In this document: positions 1 to 9,040 of the stretch, piece after piece
Layout of the letters: every line of letters starts with the position of its first letter
Position numbering within the stretch: position 1 is the stretch's first letter
Assembly (NCBI GenBank): GCA_903922605.1
Contig: CAIXUG010000006.1
Location: 1 to 64,000 of the forward strand
Reading direction: 5' to 3'
DNA length: 64,000 bases
Origin: an uncultured Verrucomicrobiota bacterium
Lineage (GTDB): Bacteria; Verrucomicrobiota; Verrucomicrobiia; Limisphaerales; UBA9464
The notes under the pieces: model-generated
The model's input: the letters and a program-made list of their open reading frames with translations, nothing else
The model's database searches: none
Told to the model about the DNA's origin: nothing
Translations under genes and position numbers: made by a program

Positions 1-69
1 CCCGACTGCGTGCGTATCCTGATGCTCGAAGCCAACCACGATGAAAAGATGCGCCCAGCGCAAGAATAG
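1..69 (+). CDS. C-terminal tail of a gene cut by the window edge
   Basis: Frame 1 is open from the first base for 22 codons and stops at TAG (67-69). The residues include LEANHDEKM. From memory this resembles a conserved segment of MBL-fold hydrolases of the YycJ/WalJ type, where it is normally followed by several dozen more residues; here the frame ends six residues later. It could therefore be a truncated member of that family or an unrelated protein. The next gene lies on the opposite strand and ends at 114, so the two are convergent. Confidence 0.3.
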   Translation, partial: PDCVRILMLEANHDEKMRPAQE

Positions 70-113
70 CATTCCTGCCGGATGCCATCCGTGAAGTCCG
101 AGAAATCCGTGGT

Positions 114-905
114 TCAGAGTCCGCCCGGTGGGGGAGTCTTCGGTGCTGGCCGGATCCCATAAACCAGCCGCAGTTTCTTCGCGTCGCCGTCGCTGATCTG
201 GTTGGCGCCCCATTGGCCGATCACGCCGTCGTATTCCGTGCCCACGAGGTCCAGCACGGCGCAGGGGCTGGTGCCGAGGCCGTCCTTGCACTCGGATTCG
301 CATTGGGAGGCCCAGCAGGTCCGATAGTGCATGATCGAGCGGTAGTCGTAACCCGGCGTCACGACGATCCATTGGCTTTTGGGCACCCAGTCGTAATCGG
401 ATTCGCGGCCCGGCTTGATGTGTTCGTAGTGGACCGTGAGGTAGCGGTCGCGGTCCCAGCGCTGGTGCTCGTGGAAGAAGCCCAGCACGTGGCCCAGCTC
501 ATGGGCCGGCATCCACGGGCCCTGCTTCCACCAGAAGGCCGTGATGTTCACGTCCTGCCGGGTTCCTTTGCGGTAGCCGTTGAAGGTCGTGTTGTTGCCC
601 GCATCCGTTTTGCCCGTGAAATAGACGTATTCCGGCTCGGCGGTGTGGGGGATGAACCGGACGTTCGCGCCGGTCGCCTCCCAGAGCTGCATCGCCTGTT
701 TCACGGTTGCCGCCTGGTCGTCGGTGAGCTTCGAAAGGTCGTAGGGGATGACGCCGTGTGGCCAGGGCAGCGGCTTCTCCGTCTTGGCATCCACATGGGC
801 CGGATCGGAAGTCGGGCCCGTGGCACAGCCGGCCAGGGCGAGGGCAAGCGTGGCCATCCCCAGCAACAGACGAGCATGCAGCCGTTTCGAGACGGAAAGT
901 TCCAT
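114..905 (-). CDS. Astacin-like (M12A) zinc metallopeptidase, putative lipoprotein
   Basis: Predicted 263-residue secreted zinc endopeptidase. The zinc-binding signature HELGHVLGFFHEHQRWDRD has the full astacin pattern HExxHxxGxxHExxRxD, and SIMHY downstream gives the Met-turn of metzincins, so the active site looks intact. The start at 905 is chosen because it yields a basic N-terminus, a hydrophobic stretch and a lipobox LAGC (Cys27), implying a lipid-anchored exported protein; an upstream ATG at 950 only adds unrelated residues. Most of the protein is the catalytic domain with no accessory domain. Substrate is unknown; a role in degrading extracellular protein is inference from the family. 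It converges with the gene tail at the window start and lies downstream of the TonB receptor on the same strand. Confidence 0.85.
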   Translation of the reverse strand: MELSVSKRLHARLLLGMATLALALAGCATGPTSDPAHVDAKTEKPLPWPHGVIPYDLSKLTDDQAATVKQAMQLWEATGANVRFIPHTAEPEYVYFTGKTDAGNNTTFNGYRKGTRQDVNITAFWWKQGPWMPAHELGHVLGFFHEHQRWDRDRYLTVHYEHIKPGRESDYDWVPKSQWIVVTPGYDYRSIMHYRTCWASQCESECKDGLGTSPCAVLDLVGTEYDGVIGQWGANQISDGDAKKLRLVYGIRPAPKTPPPGGL

Positions 906-1009
906 AGCCGACGAGAGGGTTCCGCGCGCCGGCAGCCCGCTCAATTGCAAAATGACCGCCTTCCAAGCGCGGAGCGGGGAGCGGGGAGCGCGGAGTGAAA
1001 GTCAGGGCC

Positions 1010-3229
1010 TCAGAACGCATAACTCAGGGAGCCGAAAAGGGAGCGGCGCATGCCGTATTGCGCGGCGTTGACGCCAACGCCGCCACCGTCCCGGAGCTGG
1101 TAGACATTGTCGGTCAGGTTCACCACATCCAGCCGGGCTTTCAGGATGCGCCTGGCGCCGAGCTTAAAGGCCTGTTCCACCCCGAGGTTCACTGAATAAT
1201 AGGCCGGTACGGTTCCGCCGTTGGGAATGGTATTGCCCAGGCTGTCGGTCGCGTCGGTACGCAGGCCGCTGCCGTAGAGCGCATCCGCATAGACGCGCGT
1301 GGAGGTGTGGGCGGATTCAGTCCAGGTATAGGCCGCGCCGAAGGAACCGCTGACCCGCTGGTCGTGATCGAGGGCAATCCAATGATTTTTCACATAGCTG
1401 ATGTCGGAGTTCGGATCGTTGGGATCGCCGAAGAGGAATTGCGCGGAGTTCCAATCCTCGCCGCGCGCGACCGACCAGGCCACGTTGGCGTAGATGGAGA
1501 AGCCGCCGGACGCGTAGGAGGTGGTGAATTCCACGCCGTAAATCTCACCCCTGGCGTAGTTGAAGGCGGAGAGGATGAGCGTCTGCCCGAACAGGCCGTC
1601 ATCCAGCTGGTTTTTGGCCTGCTTGTAATAGCCGTCCACGCCCACTTGCAATCCGGGCGCGAGTTTGTGGCTGAGGCCGATGTCGAAGTAATTGGAACGC
1701 TCGGCCTTGACCGGGCCGGACTGATCGGTGACGGCGGCATTCGAGGTGTGGTCGAATTTGGCCAGGCTGCCACCCGACACAAATTCCACCGGCGGCGGCG
1801 TGAAGTAGCGGGCGTAGCCGGCGTGGAGCGTGGTCCGGTCGGTGGCCTCGTAAATCAGATTGAGGCGCGGACTGAGCTGGTTTTCGTGGTCGAACGAGGA
1901 GGAAAACACGTCGAAGCGCGCGCCGTAGTTGAGGGTGAGCCTGGGCAGGAGCTTCCATTCGTCCTGCAAATATACCCCGGCAAAGAGGCCGTGGAGCGTG
2001 TGGTTGTCCACGATGCTCTGCGGCGGGCCGTTGGGGTTGCCATTGGGATCCAGCGGAAACACCGCCACGGTCGCGTCGGCAGACACGGACTCCTTGAGCA
2101 GGGATCCGCCGAAACGGACGGTATGCGTCTCGCCCAGCTGGTAGCTGCTGTCGGCTTGCAGCCCGCCGGAATAAAGTTTGCGGTTCACGTCGCTGGCCAC
2201 GCCGTCGAAGTAGAGGTCGCCGACCGGGTCCGGCAGGAAGTGAGCGGCGCTGTTGCGACCAAACGCCGAGACCTGAAAATTCAGATCGCCCACCGACTTC
2301 TGGTAGGTGACGACGCCATAATAGTTCTGCTCCTGCTGACGCTCATTCAGCCCGCTGGAGGCAAATGAGCCGGGCAACCACGGGTCGCCGCCCGGCGCGG
2401 AATGATTGGCCGGATCGGCCTCCAGCCCAGGCGTGTTGGGCACCTGGAAGGTGGCATACGACGCACTGCCGATGAAACTGAGGCGGCTCGTGTCGTCCAG
2501 GACATAGGACAAATAGGAGAACAGCCTGTACTGGTCCGTGATGTCATGGAGCGCGTCGTAGCTGGACGTCGGATTTTCGATGCCGATGCCATTGTGGCTG
2601 TAGCTTCCGTTGACGAACACGTTCAGTTTCCCGGCACCGCTGCCATACTCAAAACTGGGGCGCAGGGTGTCAAAACTGCCGCCATACATCTGCGCCTCGC
2701 CGCCGTTCACGAACGCACCGCTCTTGGTGTGGATGTCCACCACACCTGCGGTGCGGAAGCCGTATTGCGCGGGCAACGAGCCGGTGACGAGCTGCACCGT
2801 GTCCACGAACCGCGCGTCCAGTTCCTGGCCAAAGCCGGAGATGCCCTCGGGCAGCAGCACGTCGTTGATGCGGTATTGCAGGTTGGCGTGCTCGCCGCGG
2901 ACGTGGAGGCCGCCGTTGGCCGCCGAATCCTGCGCCACGCCCGGTGCGCGGAGGATCACCTGGTTGAACGGCGAGTTGGGTCCCTGCGACTGGTTGGCAA
3001 TCTGGTCGCTGGTGATGAGATAGGCGGTCGCACCCAGGCTGGGCACGATCTGTTCACGCGCCTCGTCCAGATGGCCGACGACGGTGGTCTTTTCCATCGT
3101 GACGACATTGGTGGATGCGACCGGCGTGGCTTGCTGGGCGAAACCACGGAGGCCGAGGACCAGCGGAATGACGGGACGAAGCGAAACAGACAGGGAACGG
3201 GGAATGAAGCGGTGGGGACGGAAATTCAT
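1010..3229 (-). CDS. TonB-dependent outer-membrane receptor
   Basis: About 739 residues. The start at 3229 gives an Arg-rich N-terminus and a hydrophobic signal segment ending near GFAQQA; an upstream ATG at 3325 would bury it. A plug domain follows (roughly residues 40-190; VTGSLPAQYGFRTAGVVDIHTKSG-like region), then a long aromatic-rich beta-barrel ending in LSYAF with a C-terminal Phe, the usual signal for outer-membrane assembly. Such receptors import siderophores, cobalamin, metals or carbohydrates using TonB energy; nothing here identifies the ligand. The small His/Cys membrane protein 130 bp upstream on the same strand hints at metal or cofactor uptake, but that is inference. No cobalamin-riboswitch core was seen upstream. 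Confidence 0.88.
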   Translation of the reverse strand: MNFRPHRFIPRSLSVSLRPVIPLVLGLRGFAQQATPVASTNVVTMEKTTVVGHLDEAREQIVPSLGATAYLITSDQIANQSQGPNSPFNQVILRAPGVAQDSAANGGLHVRGEHANLQYRINDVLLPEGISGFGQELDARFVDTVQLVTGSLPAQYGFRTAGVVDIHTKSGAFVNGGEAQMYGGSFDTLRPSFEYGSGAGKLNVFVNGSYSHNGIGIENPTSSYDALHDITDQYRLFSYLSYVLDDTSRLSFIGSASYATFQVPNTPGLEADPANHSAPGGDPWLPGSFASSGLNERQQEQNYYGVVTYQKSVGDLNFQVSAFGRNSAAHFLPDPVGDLYFDGVASDVNRKLYSGGLQADSSYQLGETHTVRFGGSLLKESVSADATVAVFPLDPNGNPNGPPQSIVDNHTLHGLFAGVYLQDEWKLLPRLTLNYGARFDVFSSSFDHENQLSPRLNLIYEATDRTTLHAGYARYFTPPPVEFVSGGSLAKFDHTSNAAVTDQSGPVKAERSNYFDIGLSHKLAPGLQVGVDGYYKQAKNQLDDGLFGQTLILSAFNYARGEIYGVEFTTSYASGGFSIYANVAWSVARGEDWNSAQFLFGDPNDPNSDISYVKNHWIALDHDQRVSGSFGAAYTWTESAHTSTRVYADALYGSGLRTDATDSLGNTIPNGGTVPAYYSVNLGVEQAFKLGARRILKARLDVVNLTDNVYQLRDGGGVGVNAAQYGMRRSLFGSLSYAF

Positions 3230-3359
3230 GGGAAGAAAGGACGGGATGAAAACTTGCTGCGGTTTGACGGCTCCGCCCGCACCCCAGCATTGGAAGGTGG
3301 GCGAGGAGCCGCAGAAAAGACGCAAGCAGGTGCTTGCGAGTGAAGATCCGGCGAGACGA

Positions 3360-3710
3360 TCAGCCGACCAGAGACGGCGGGCCCCGACCTTGGAAGTCGT
3401 GGCGGAATCCTATGGGGAGAAAGGGGGCAGGCGGAGCGGGCAGCTCCATCACCACACCGACGGGAATCGTGAAGCGCGGCGGCTCACAAGGCGACTGGTC
3501 AAGGCCGCCCGAAGCGAACAGACAGACGGCGCAAGAGCTCTCGTCACCGCCATCGGCATGACTGTGGAACCAGTAATGCCATTCCTCGTTTGCGGCCAAA
3601 CTGCCACACAACAGCACCAGCGCACACAGCAGCCCGACGATCACCGCATAAGCGGGGTGCCGTCGAGAGTTGGGCAACTTGTTCTGCAAGTCATTTGCGA
3701 TTAAGCCCAC
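3360..3710 (-). CDS. Small membrane protein with His/Cys motif, DUF2946-like
   Basis: 116 residues with one strong transmembrane helix near residues 20-40 (AVIVGLLCALVLLCGSLAA), followed by an outside segment rich in possible metal ligands: HYWFHSHADGGDESSCAVC. This size, helix and His/Cys cluster resemble the DUF2946 type of small proteins often found next to TonB-dependent receptors. The C-terminal third is Pro-rich and probably unstructured. It precedes the receptor by 130 bp on the same strand and probably shares its promoter. Function is unknown; metal handling or sensing for the receptor is only a suggestion. Confidence 0.6.
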   Translation of the reverse strand: MGLIANDLQNKLPNSRRHPAYAVIVGLLCALVLLCGSLAANEEWHYWFHSHADGGDESSCAVCLFASGGLDQSPCEPPRFTIPVGVVMELPAPPAPFLPIGFRHDFQGRGPPSLVG

Positions 3711-3937
3711 CTGGCGGCTTACTCAAGTCTTTTGTGCTCGGAGGGAGAAGAAAACAGGGGGAGCCACCTTGACCGACTCGCGACTCGCCGCCCGCCGAAA
3801 GCCGGGGCTGCGGGTGCAAAAGAGATATGTCGTGGTGGATGCTTTGGCCATCCCAAGATTGACTTTCCGCCTTACTCGTTAAGATTCAAAACCTTCCACA
3901 TCGCTAAGCGCGGAAACGCAGAAAAAATCGTGCACGC

Positions 3938-4074
3938 ATGAATCCCCCCAATAAACACACCTCGCCGTCCTACGGCGCCAAACTCGGGCTGGCAGTCGCT
4001 TTGGCGGCGCCTTCAGCCTGGCTGCCCAGGGCCAAACCATTCCCAATCCGAGCTTCGAAACGGACACCTTCACC
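3938..4074 (+). other. Signal-peptide leader in a different frame from the Ig-domain protein
   Basis: An ATG at 3938 opens a typical export signal (MNPPNKHTSPSYGAK then LGLAVALAA). The natural continuation, AFSLAAQGQTIPNPSFETD, is found in the other frame at about 4008-4062 and runs straight into the large ORF listed from 4075. Restoring one base near 3999-4007 (in ttggcggcgcc) joins the two into one secreted protein of about 1223 residues. The large ORF alone has no ATG near its 5' end, only a GTG at 4075 inside the first NPSFE domain. The break is either a real one-base deletion or a sequencing error. Confidence 0.7.
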
Positions 4075-7000
4075 GTGTCTCCGGGTTACGTTGCCGGTAA
4101 CGCCGCCATCACCGGCTGGACCGCCACCCTCCCCGGGCATGCGGGTCTCAACCCGGCGACCGACAATGTCTTTGCGAACAACGGCACGATTCCGAACGGC
4201 AAGAATGTGGCTTTCCTCGAGTCCACAGCGGATGGTGCCTCCGCGCTCTCCAGCACGATCAGCGGGCTCACCGTGGGCACGAAGTACAAACTGACCTTCC
4301 GCGCCAACGCCTCCACCAACCAGACGCCGAATGTGCACGTGGCGATTGACGGGCAGGAAATCCTGTTCGTGCAGATTCACCCATCCGGGGCCGGCTCGCC
4401 GTACACCTACCTCGCGACGGAATTCACCGCCGCCGCGGCCTCGCAGACGCTCGCCCTGACGAATGACGCCGCCCCAAACGACGGTGACACTTCAAGCACC
4501 CTGCTGGTCGATGATTTCGCGATCGCACCCAGCAGTAACCGCTGGGCCACCGCCGCCTGGACCGGCGACGCGGACTCCGGGGTGGACGCCAACTTCTTCT
4601 ACACCCACGCCTACAACTTCGGGAGCGGGGCCAGCCCGGTGATCAATGGGATCACGTTCACGGGCGTCGGAGGCGGCAACCCCGCCGTGGTGGGTTCGTT
4701 TTCCACGACGTTGCTGGGGAATGTTTTCAACGGCGACAACAACGACATCACGGCCGGGACGGATGCCAGCGCCGCGCTGGCCACGGATTTCGTCTATGGC
4801 GGCACGGTGACAACCGGCAACAACCAGGCCATCACGATCAAGGGGCTGGTCGCGGGGCGCGACTATGTGGCAACGATTTACACCTTCGGCTGGGAGACGC
4901 CGGATGAAACAGCCCGTTGGGCCACCTTCAACGTGGGCGGCGACCGGCTGACCATCAACCAGGACGCGCTGGGCAACAACGCCGGCCAGCGCATCACCTA
5001 CAGCTACACCGCCGATTCCACCGGCACGGTGACCATCCAGTACGCGCCGCTCGACAACACCGGCCAGAGCATCCACACGTACGGCTTCAGCAACCGCGAG
5101 GCGGTCAGCCGCAATGTGGCCCCGACCATCACCCAGGATCCCGCCAGCACCACGGTGTCCGAGGGCATTGCGGTGACCTTCTCCGTGAGTGCCACGGCCA
5201 TCCCGACCGCGACCTACGCGTGGCGTTACAAGGGCAACCCCATCGACGGGGCCACGAATGCCACGTACACCATTCCGGCTGTCGCCACGACGGATGCGGG
5301 CAATTATGACGTGATCGTGACCAACCCGCTGGGTTCGGTGCCCAGCAAGGTGGCCACGCTCACGATCGGGCTGGCCATGGTCAATCCGAGCTTCGAGGCG
5401 GACACCTTCACGACCTTCCCCGGCTATGTGAGCGGCAACGGCCCGATCACGGGCTGGGACTCCCTGCCGAATCACGGCATCAATCCGGGCGGTGGCAGCC
5501 CGTTTGCGGACAATGGCACGATCCCGAACGGCAGCCAGGTCGCCTTCATGCAGGGCGATGGCGTGCTGAGCCAGACCGTGGCCGGACTGACCCCGAATGC
5601 GCAGTACTATCTGCACTATTATGAGAATGCGCGCGGCGGAAACCTCCCGTACCTCGCGGCAAGGATCGCCGGTAACACGGTCGTTCCGGCGCATGTGGTA
5701 ACTTCGGTTGGTGGCGCCAATCCGTATCACGAGATCTACAGCGATGTGTTTGCCGCCACGGACACGACGCAGCTGCTGGAGTTCGTGAAGAGCAACCCGC
5801 TGGGCGGCGACACCACCGCCCTCGTGGACAACGTCGCCCTTGTGGCCATTCCGGCCGGCACCGCGCCGGTGGTCACGACCGATCCCAGCCCCGCCTCCAC
5901 CTCGGTGGGTGGTTCCGCAACCTTCACCGCCCACGCCATCGGCAGCCTGCCCCTGAGCTACGTCTGGCTGAAGAACGGCACCCCCATCGACGGCCAGACC
6001 GACGCCACCCTCGTGCTGACCGGCGTGCAGAAGCCGGACGACACCGATTACTCCGTCCGCGTCACCAACGGCGCCGGCACGGTCACCTCGGCCTCGGCGC
6101 ACCTCACGGTGTTCGAGCCCATCGCGGACCTGTACAACACGGGTGTGGATGATCACCGCACGCTGCTGGCCAATGCCGCGGCCGATCCGCACTACACCCT
6201 CATCCAGAGCGATGACCCGGCCTTTGCCGGACCCCAGTCGTTCGTGATCAACGACAATGCGTTCCCGATCGGGCCCTGGCTGGCAACCACTCCCGATTCC
6301 AAGTGGATCGGGCCGCGCGCCGACGCGAACAATGGCAACCTGCCGGGCAACTACACCTACCGCACGATGTTCAACGTGGGCGACAAGGATCCTTCCACCG
6401 TCATCATCGTGGGCCGCTGGCTCACCGACAACACCGGTGTGGACGTCCTCGTCAACGGCATTTCTGTCACCAACGTTCCGTTGAGCAGCTCGTTCACCGC
6501 GTGGACCACGTTCACGCTGGCGACCACCAACGCCACGTTCAAGCAGGGCACCAACACGATCGACTTCGTGATGAACAACGCCCCGCCCGCCGGCCCGGCC
6601 GGCATCCGCGTGGAATACACGCTGACCAACCTGCGCATCCCGCCGGGCGTCGCACCGAGCATCCTGAGCTCGCCGGTCAGCCAGCAGGTTGCGGTCGGGG
6701 ACACGGTCAGCCTCAGCGCCAGCGCGAAGGGTTCCGCCCCCCTGACCTACCAGTGGTTCAAGAATGGCCAGCCGGTCCAGGGTGCGACCAACCTCACGCT
6801 CACGTTCACCAACGTGACTTCGGCGGTCTCCGGCATCTACGCCCTCAGCGTGACCAATCCAGCGGGCACCGCCACGACCGATGCGGCCAGCGTCTGCGTC
6901 TCGCTGCAGCCCCTCACCGGCATCGTGTTTGGCACCGGTGTGGATACCAACGGCGTGTTGCTGGACAACAGCAGCACCGATCCGCACTACATCCTGTCTG

Positions 7001-7608
7001 CCAGCGCGGACGAATCCTACCCCGGTCCCGACGCCTTCGTCGTGATCGACGGCCAGTTCCCGATCGGCCCCTGGGTGGCGAGCGGCCCGAACTCCAAGTG
7101 GATCGCCCCGCTGGATGACCAGACGTCCGGCAACGCCGGCGGTTCCTATACCTATACCACCGCGTTTGACCTCACCGGCATCGACGCGAGCACGTTCCAG
7201 ATCGTCGGCGGCTGGGCCACCGATAACGGCGGCACCGACATCCTGCTCAACGGCGTCAGCCTGGGCCTGGTCAACACGGTGGAGTTCGCCAATTTCACCC
7301 CGTTCAAGATCACCGGCGGGTTCCTCCCCGGAAAGAACACCTTGGACTTCGTGGTGAACAACGATGGCACCTCTTCGTCACCCACCGGTCTCCGCGTGGA
7401 TCTGAAAGCGTACCTCAACCTCGATCCGAAGCTGTCGGTCACCGCCACCGGCGGGAACGTCACTGTCTCCTGGAGCAACGCCAGCCCCTGCCAGACATTG
7501 CAGTCGGCGCCGTCTGTGACCGGCCCGTGGACGGACTTGCCTGCGGCGACGAGCCCGTACGCGGTGCCCGCCGGCCCGACGCAGTTCTTCCGCATCCTGA
7601 GCCCGTAA
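4075..7608 (+). CDS. Large secreted protein with Ig-like domains and lectin-like modules
   Basis: 1177 residues from the first usable start in this frame (GTG), but the true N-terminus is probably the frameshifted leader at 3938. Order: an NPSFE-type carbohydrate-binding-like domain (1-150, with a related copy at about 437-600); three Ig-like domains with the Y-x-W core and DAGNY/SGIY ends (about 347-432, 598-680, 860-945); two copies of an unnamed beta-sandwich-like module starting near DPHY (about 682-858 and 948-1115) with repeated SKWI, TDN and LLNG/VLVNG motifs; and a C-terminal segment ending in FFRILSP, as commonly seen in verrucomicrobial secreted proteins. No catalytic motif is visible. 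A surface or matrix adhesion or glycan-binding role is inference. A strong terminator follows at 7652. Confidence 0.8.
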   Translation: MSPGYVAGNAAITGWTATLPGHAGLNPATDNVFANNGTIPNGKNVAFLESTADGASALSSTISGLTVGTKYKLTFRANASTNQTPNVHVAIDGQEILFVQIHPSGAGSPYTYLATEFTAAAASQTLALTNDAAPNDGDTSSTLLVDDFAIAPSSNRWATAAWTGDADSGVDANFFYTHAYNFGSGASPVINGITFTGVGGGNPAVVGSFSTTLLGNVFNGDNNDITAGTDASAALATDFVYGGTVTTGNNQAITIKGLVAGRDYVATIYTFGWETPDETARWATFNVGGDRLTINQDALGNNAGQRITYSYTADSTGTVTIQYAPLDNTGQSIHTYGFSNREAVSRNVAPTITQDPASTTVSEGIAVTFSVSATAIPTATYAWRYKGNPIDGATNATYTIPAVATTDAGNYDVIVTNPLGSVPSKVATLTIGLAMVNPSFEADTFTTFPGYVSGNGPITGWDSLPNHGINPGGGSPFADNGTIPNGSQVAFMQGDGVLSQTVAGLTPNAQYYLHYYENARGGNLPYLAARIAGNTVVPAHVVTSVGGANPYHEIYSDVFAATDTTQLLEFVKSNPLGGDTTALVDNVALVAIPAGTAPVVTTDPSPASTSVGGSATFTAHAIGSLPLSYVWLKNGTPIDGQTDATLVLTGVQKPDDTDYSVRVTNGAGTVTSASAHLTVFEPIADLYNTGVDDHRTLLANAAADPHYTLIQSDDPAFAGPQSFVINDNAFPIGPWLATTPDSKWIGPRADANNGNLPGNYTYRTMFNVGDKDPSTVIIVGRWLTDNTGVDVLVNGISVTNVPLSSSFTAWTTFTLATTNATFKQGTNTIDFVMNNAPPAGPAGIRVEYTLTNLRIPPGVAPSILSSPVSQQVAVGDTVSLSASAKGSAPLTYQWFKNGQPVQGATNLTLTFTNVTSAVSGIYALSVTNPAGTATTDAASVCVSLQPLTGIVFGTGVDTNGVLLDNSSTDPHYILSASADESYPGPDAFVVIDGQFPIGPWVASGPNSKWIAPLDDQTSGNAGGSYTYTTAFDLTGIDASTFQIVGGWATDNGGTDILLNGVSLGLVNTVEFANFTPFKITGGFLPGKNTLDFVVNNDGTSSSPTGLRVDLKAYLNLDPKLSVTATGGNVTVSWSNASPCQTLQSAPSVTGPWTDLPAATSPYAVPAGPTQFFRILSP

Positions 7609-7616
7609 GCCGGCCA

Positions 7617-7684
7617 GGAGCTTCAGCGGGCAACCGCAACCGTTTACCAAAGAAGCCGGGGAGCAATCCCCGGCTTCTCTTTTG
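7617..7684 (+). terminator. Rho-independent terminator inside a 68-bp repeat, copy 1
   Basis: Perfect 11-bp stem GAAGCCGGGGA / TCCCCGGCTTC with a GCAA tetraloop (7652-7677) followed by TCTTTT, just after the Ig-protein stop at 7608. About 35 bp upstream of the hairpin are also shared with the copy at 11864-11931: 64 of 68 positions match. Confidence 0.9.
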
Positions 7685-7708
7685 CCGCGAAGCCGCGAGT
7701 GATCGCGT

Positions 7709-9013
7709 TCAACCCACGGTCCCGGGCTTCAAGGCACTTGAGGTCTTGCCATTCCACAGTCGACCGACGCGGGTGCGCAGCCACGGTGCAATGACGCGCT
7801 CCCGGCGACGGCCGTTCAGAACCCAGCCGATGAAGGTCGAGCGCACGAAAAGGTCGTAGGTCAGCAGCGCGAGGCCGATGGTGCTGAGAGTGATGAAAGC
7901 GAGCTTGAGCGACCAGTGCAGCGGCACCTCCGCGACCGCCACCTGAAGCCAGATCACGACCGGCAGGTGGAACAGGTACATCCAGTAGGAGGAGTCGGCG
8001 ACGTAGCGCACGAACGCATTGGGCCGGGCGAACAGTTTCCGGAAGACGCCGATGGTCAGAAACGCGAGCGACCACATGATCAGGCCGTAGCCCAGGGCAT
8101 GGGCCACATGCGCCGCCAGGTAATGGGGATGGCCCGGGTCGCCCTGAAGGTCGCTCAGCAGCAGCACGGCGGCGATGCCCAGGCCGGCCATGATCCAGCG
8201 GGGCAGCGTGAGCCGCGTGAGCTGCGAAATCAGTTCGCCCTGCCGGTGCAACAGCCAGCCCAGGAGGAAGAAGCCGCCGTAGATGGCGAGCGGCGGAAGT
8301 TGCGGGACCAGCGACTGGTCGGGCGTATCCATGCCCCAGAACCGCATGAACCAGAGTGCCGCCGCCGTTGGCAACGCGAGCAGCACCGGGGAGACCGGCG
8401 ATTGTGCCAGCCACGTGACCAATGCATCAGCCCAGCGAAGCACTGCGGTGTTTCCCGGGCCGGTGGCCCGGAGCAATGCCCGCACGACGAGCGTCAGAGC
8501 GGTGATCAGCGCCAGGTAGTAGAGGAACCAGAGATGCGAGCCGGCAAAGAGCCCCTGGGGAAGGATGGAGAGGCTTTGGAAGCCGCCCCGCAGACCGGCC
8601 AGGATATCGACGGGGCCCCTGAGACTGGCCGAACCCATGATCCAGCCCGACACGACCAGCGGGTGCAGGATGAACCAGCCCACGACAAACGGCACCCCGA
8701 TCCGCAGCAGGCGGGAGCGCACGAAGTCGGCCGCGCCCTTGCGGTGAAAGGTCAGGTGGCTGAGGAAGCCCGCCAGCAGGAAGAACGTGGCCATTCGGAA
8801 CGAGTGGCTGACCGTCATGAACACCGACACCAAGGGGCTGGTCGAGACGTCCTGAACGGCCCAGCCCATGAAGACCGGCATAAAAGACAGGCACGCGTGG
8901 AACACGATGCCGAGCACGAGCGCGAAGGCCCGGGTCGCATCGAGATAGTCCAGGCGGGAGCTGGCTGTGCCGGGCGAAGCGACCGAAGGGATTGGGGCAA
9001 GGGATGGATTCAT
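7709..9013 (-). CDS. Membrane acyltransferase, acyltransferase-3/OpgC-like family
   Basis: 434 residues from the ATG at 9013 (an ATG seven codons upstream is possible). The first helix carries RLDYLDATRAFALVLGIVFHA, the usual start of the acyltransferase-3 fold, and about ten hydrophobic helices follow; RMATFFLLAGFLSHL after helix 2 is also typical. Enzymes of this family move acyl groups onto sugars, glucans or lipids at the inner membrane; the substrate here cannot be deduced. It overlaps no neighbour and sits 27 bp downstream of the CIA30-family gene on the same strand, so the two may be co-transcribed. Its 3' end converges with the terminator repeat at 7652. Confidence 0.82.
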   Translation of the reverse strand: MNPSLAPIPSVASPGTASSRLDYLDATRAFALVLGIVFHACLSFMPVFMGWAVQDVSTSPLVSVFMTVSHSFRMATFFLLAGFLSHLTFHRKGAADFVRSRLLRIGVPFVVGWFILHPLVVSGWIMGSASLRGPVDILAGLRGGFQSLSILPQGLFAGSHLWFLYYLALITALTLVVRALLRATGPGNTAVLRWADALVTWLAQSPVSPVLLALPTAAALWFMRFWGMDTPDQSLVPQLPPLAIYGGFFLLGWLLHRQGELISQLTRLTLPRWIMAGLGIAAVLLLSDLQGDPGHPHYLAAHVAHALGYGLIMWSLAFLTIGVFRKLFARPNAFVRYVADSSYWMYLFHLPVVIWLQVAVAEVPLHWSLKLAFITLSTIGLALLTYDLFVRSTFIGWVLNGRRRERVIAPWLRTRVGRLWNGKTSSALKPGTVG

Positions 9014-9040
9014 AGGGATCACGGCGGGGAGCAACAGCGG

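Noticed and set aside
3711-3937. Possible cobalamin riboswitch upstream of the TonB receptor operon
   Set aside because: No B12-box-like core or the expected conserved segments could be found on the minus strand.
4492-6987. 831-codon open frame antisense to the Ig-domain protein
   Set aside because: High GC makes long open antisense frames likely; the translation is Arg/Gly/His-rich without domains, while the plus strand shows repeated Ig folds.
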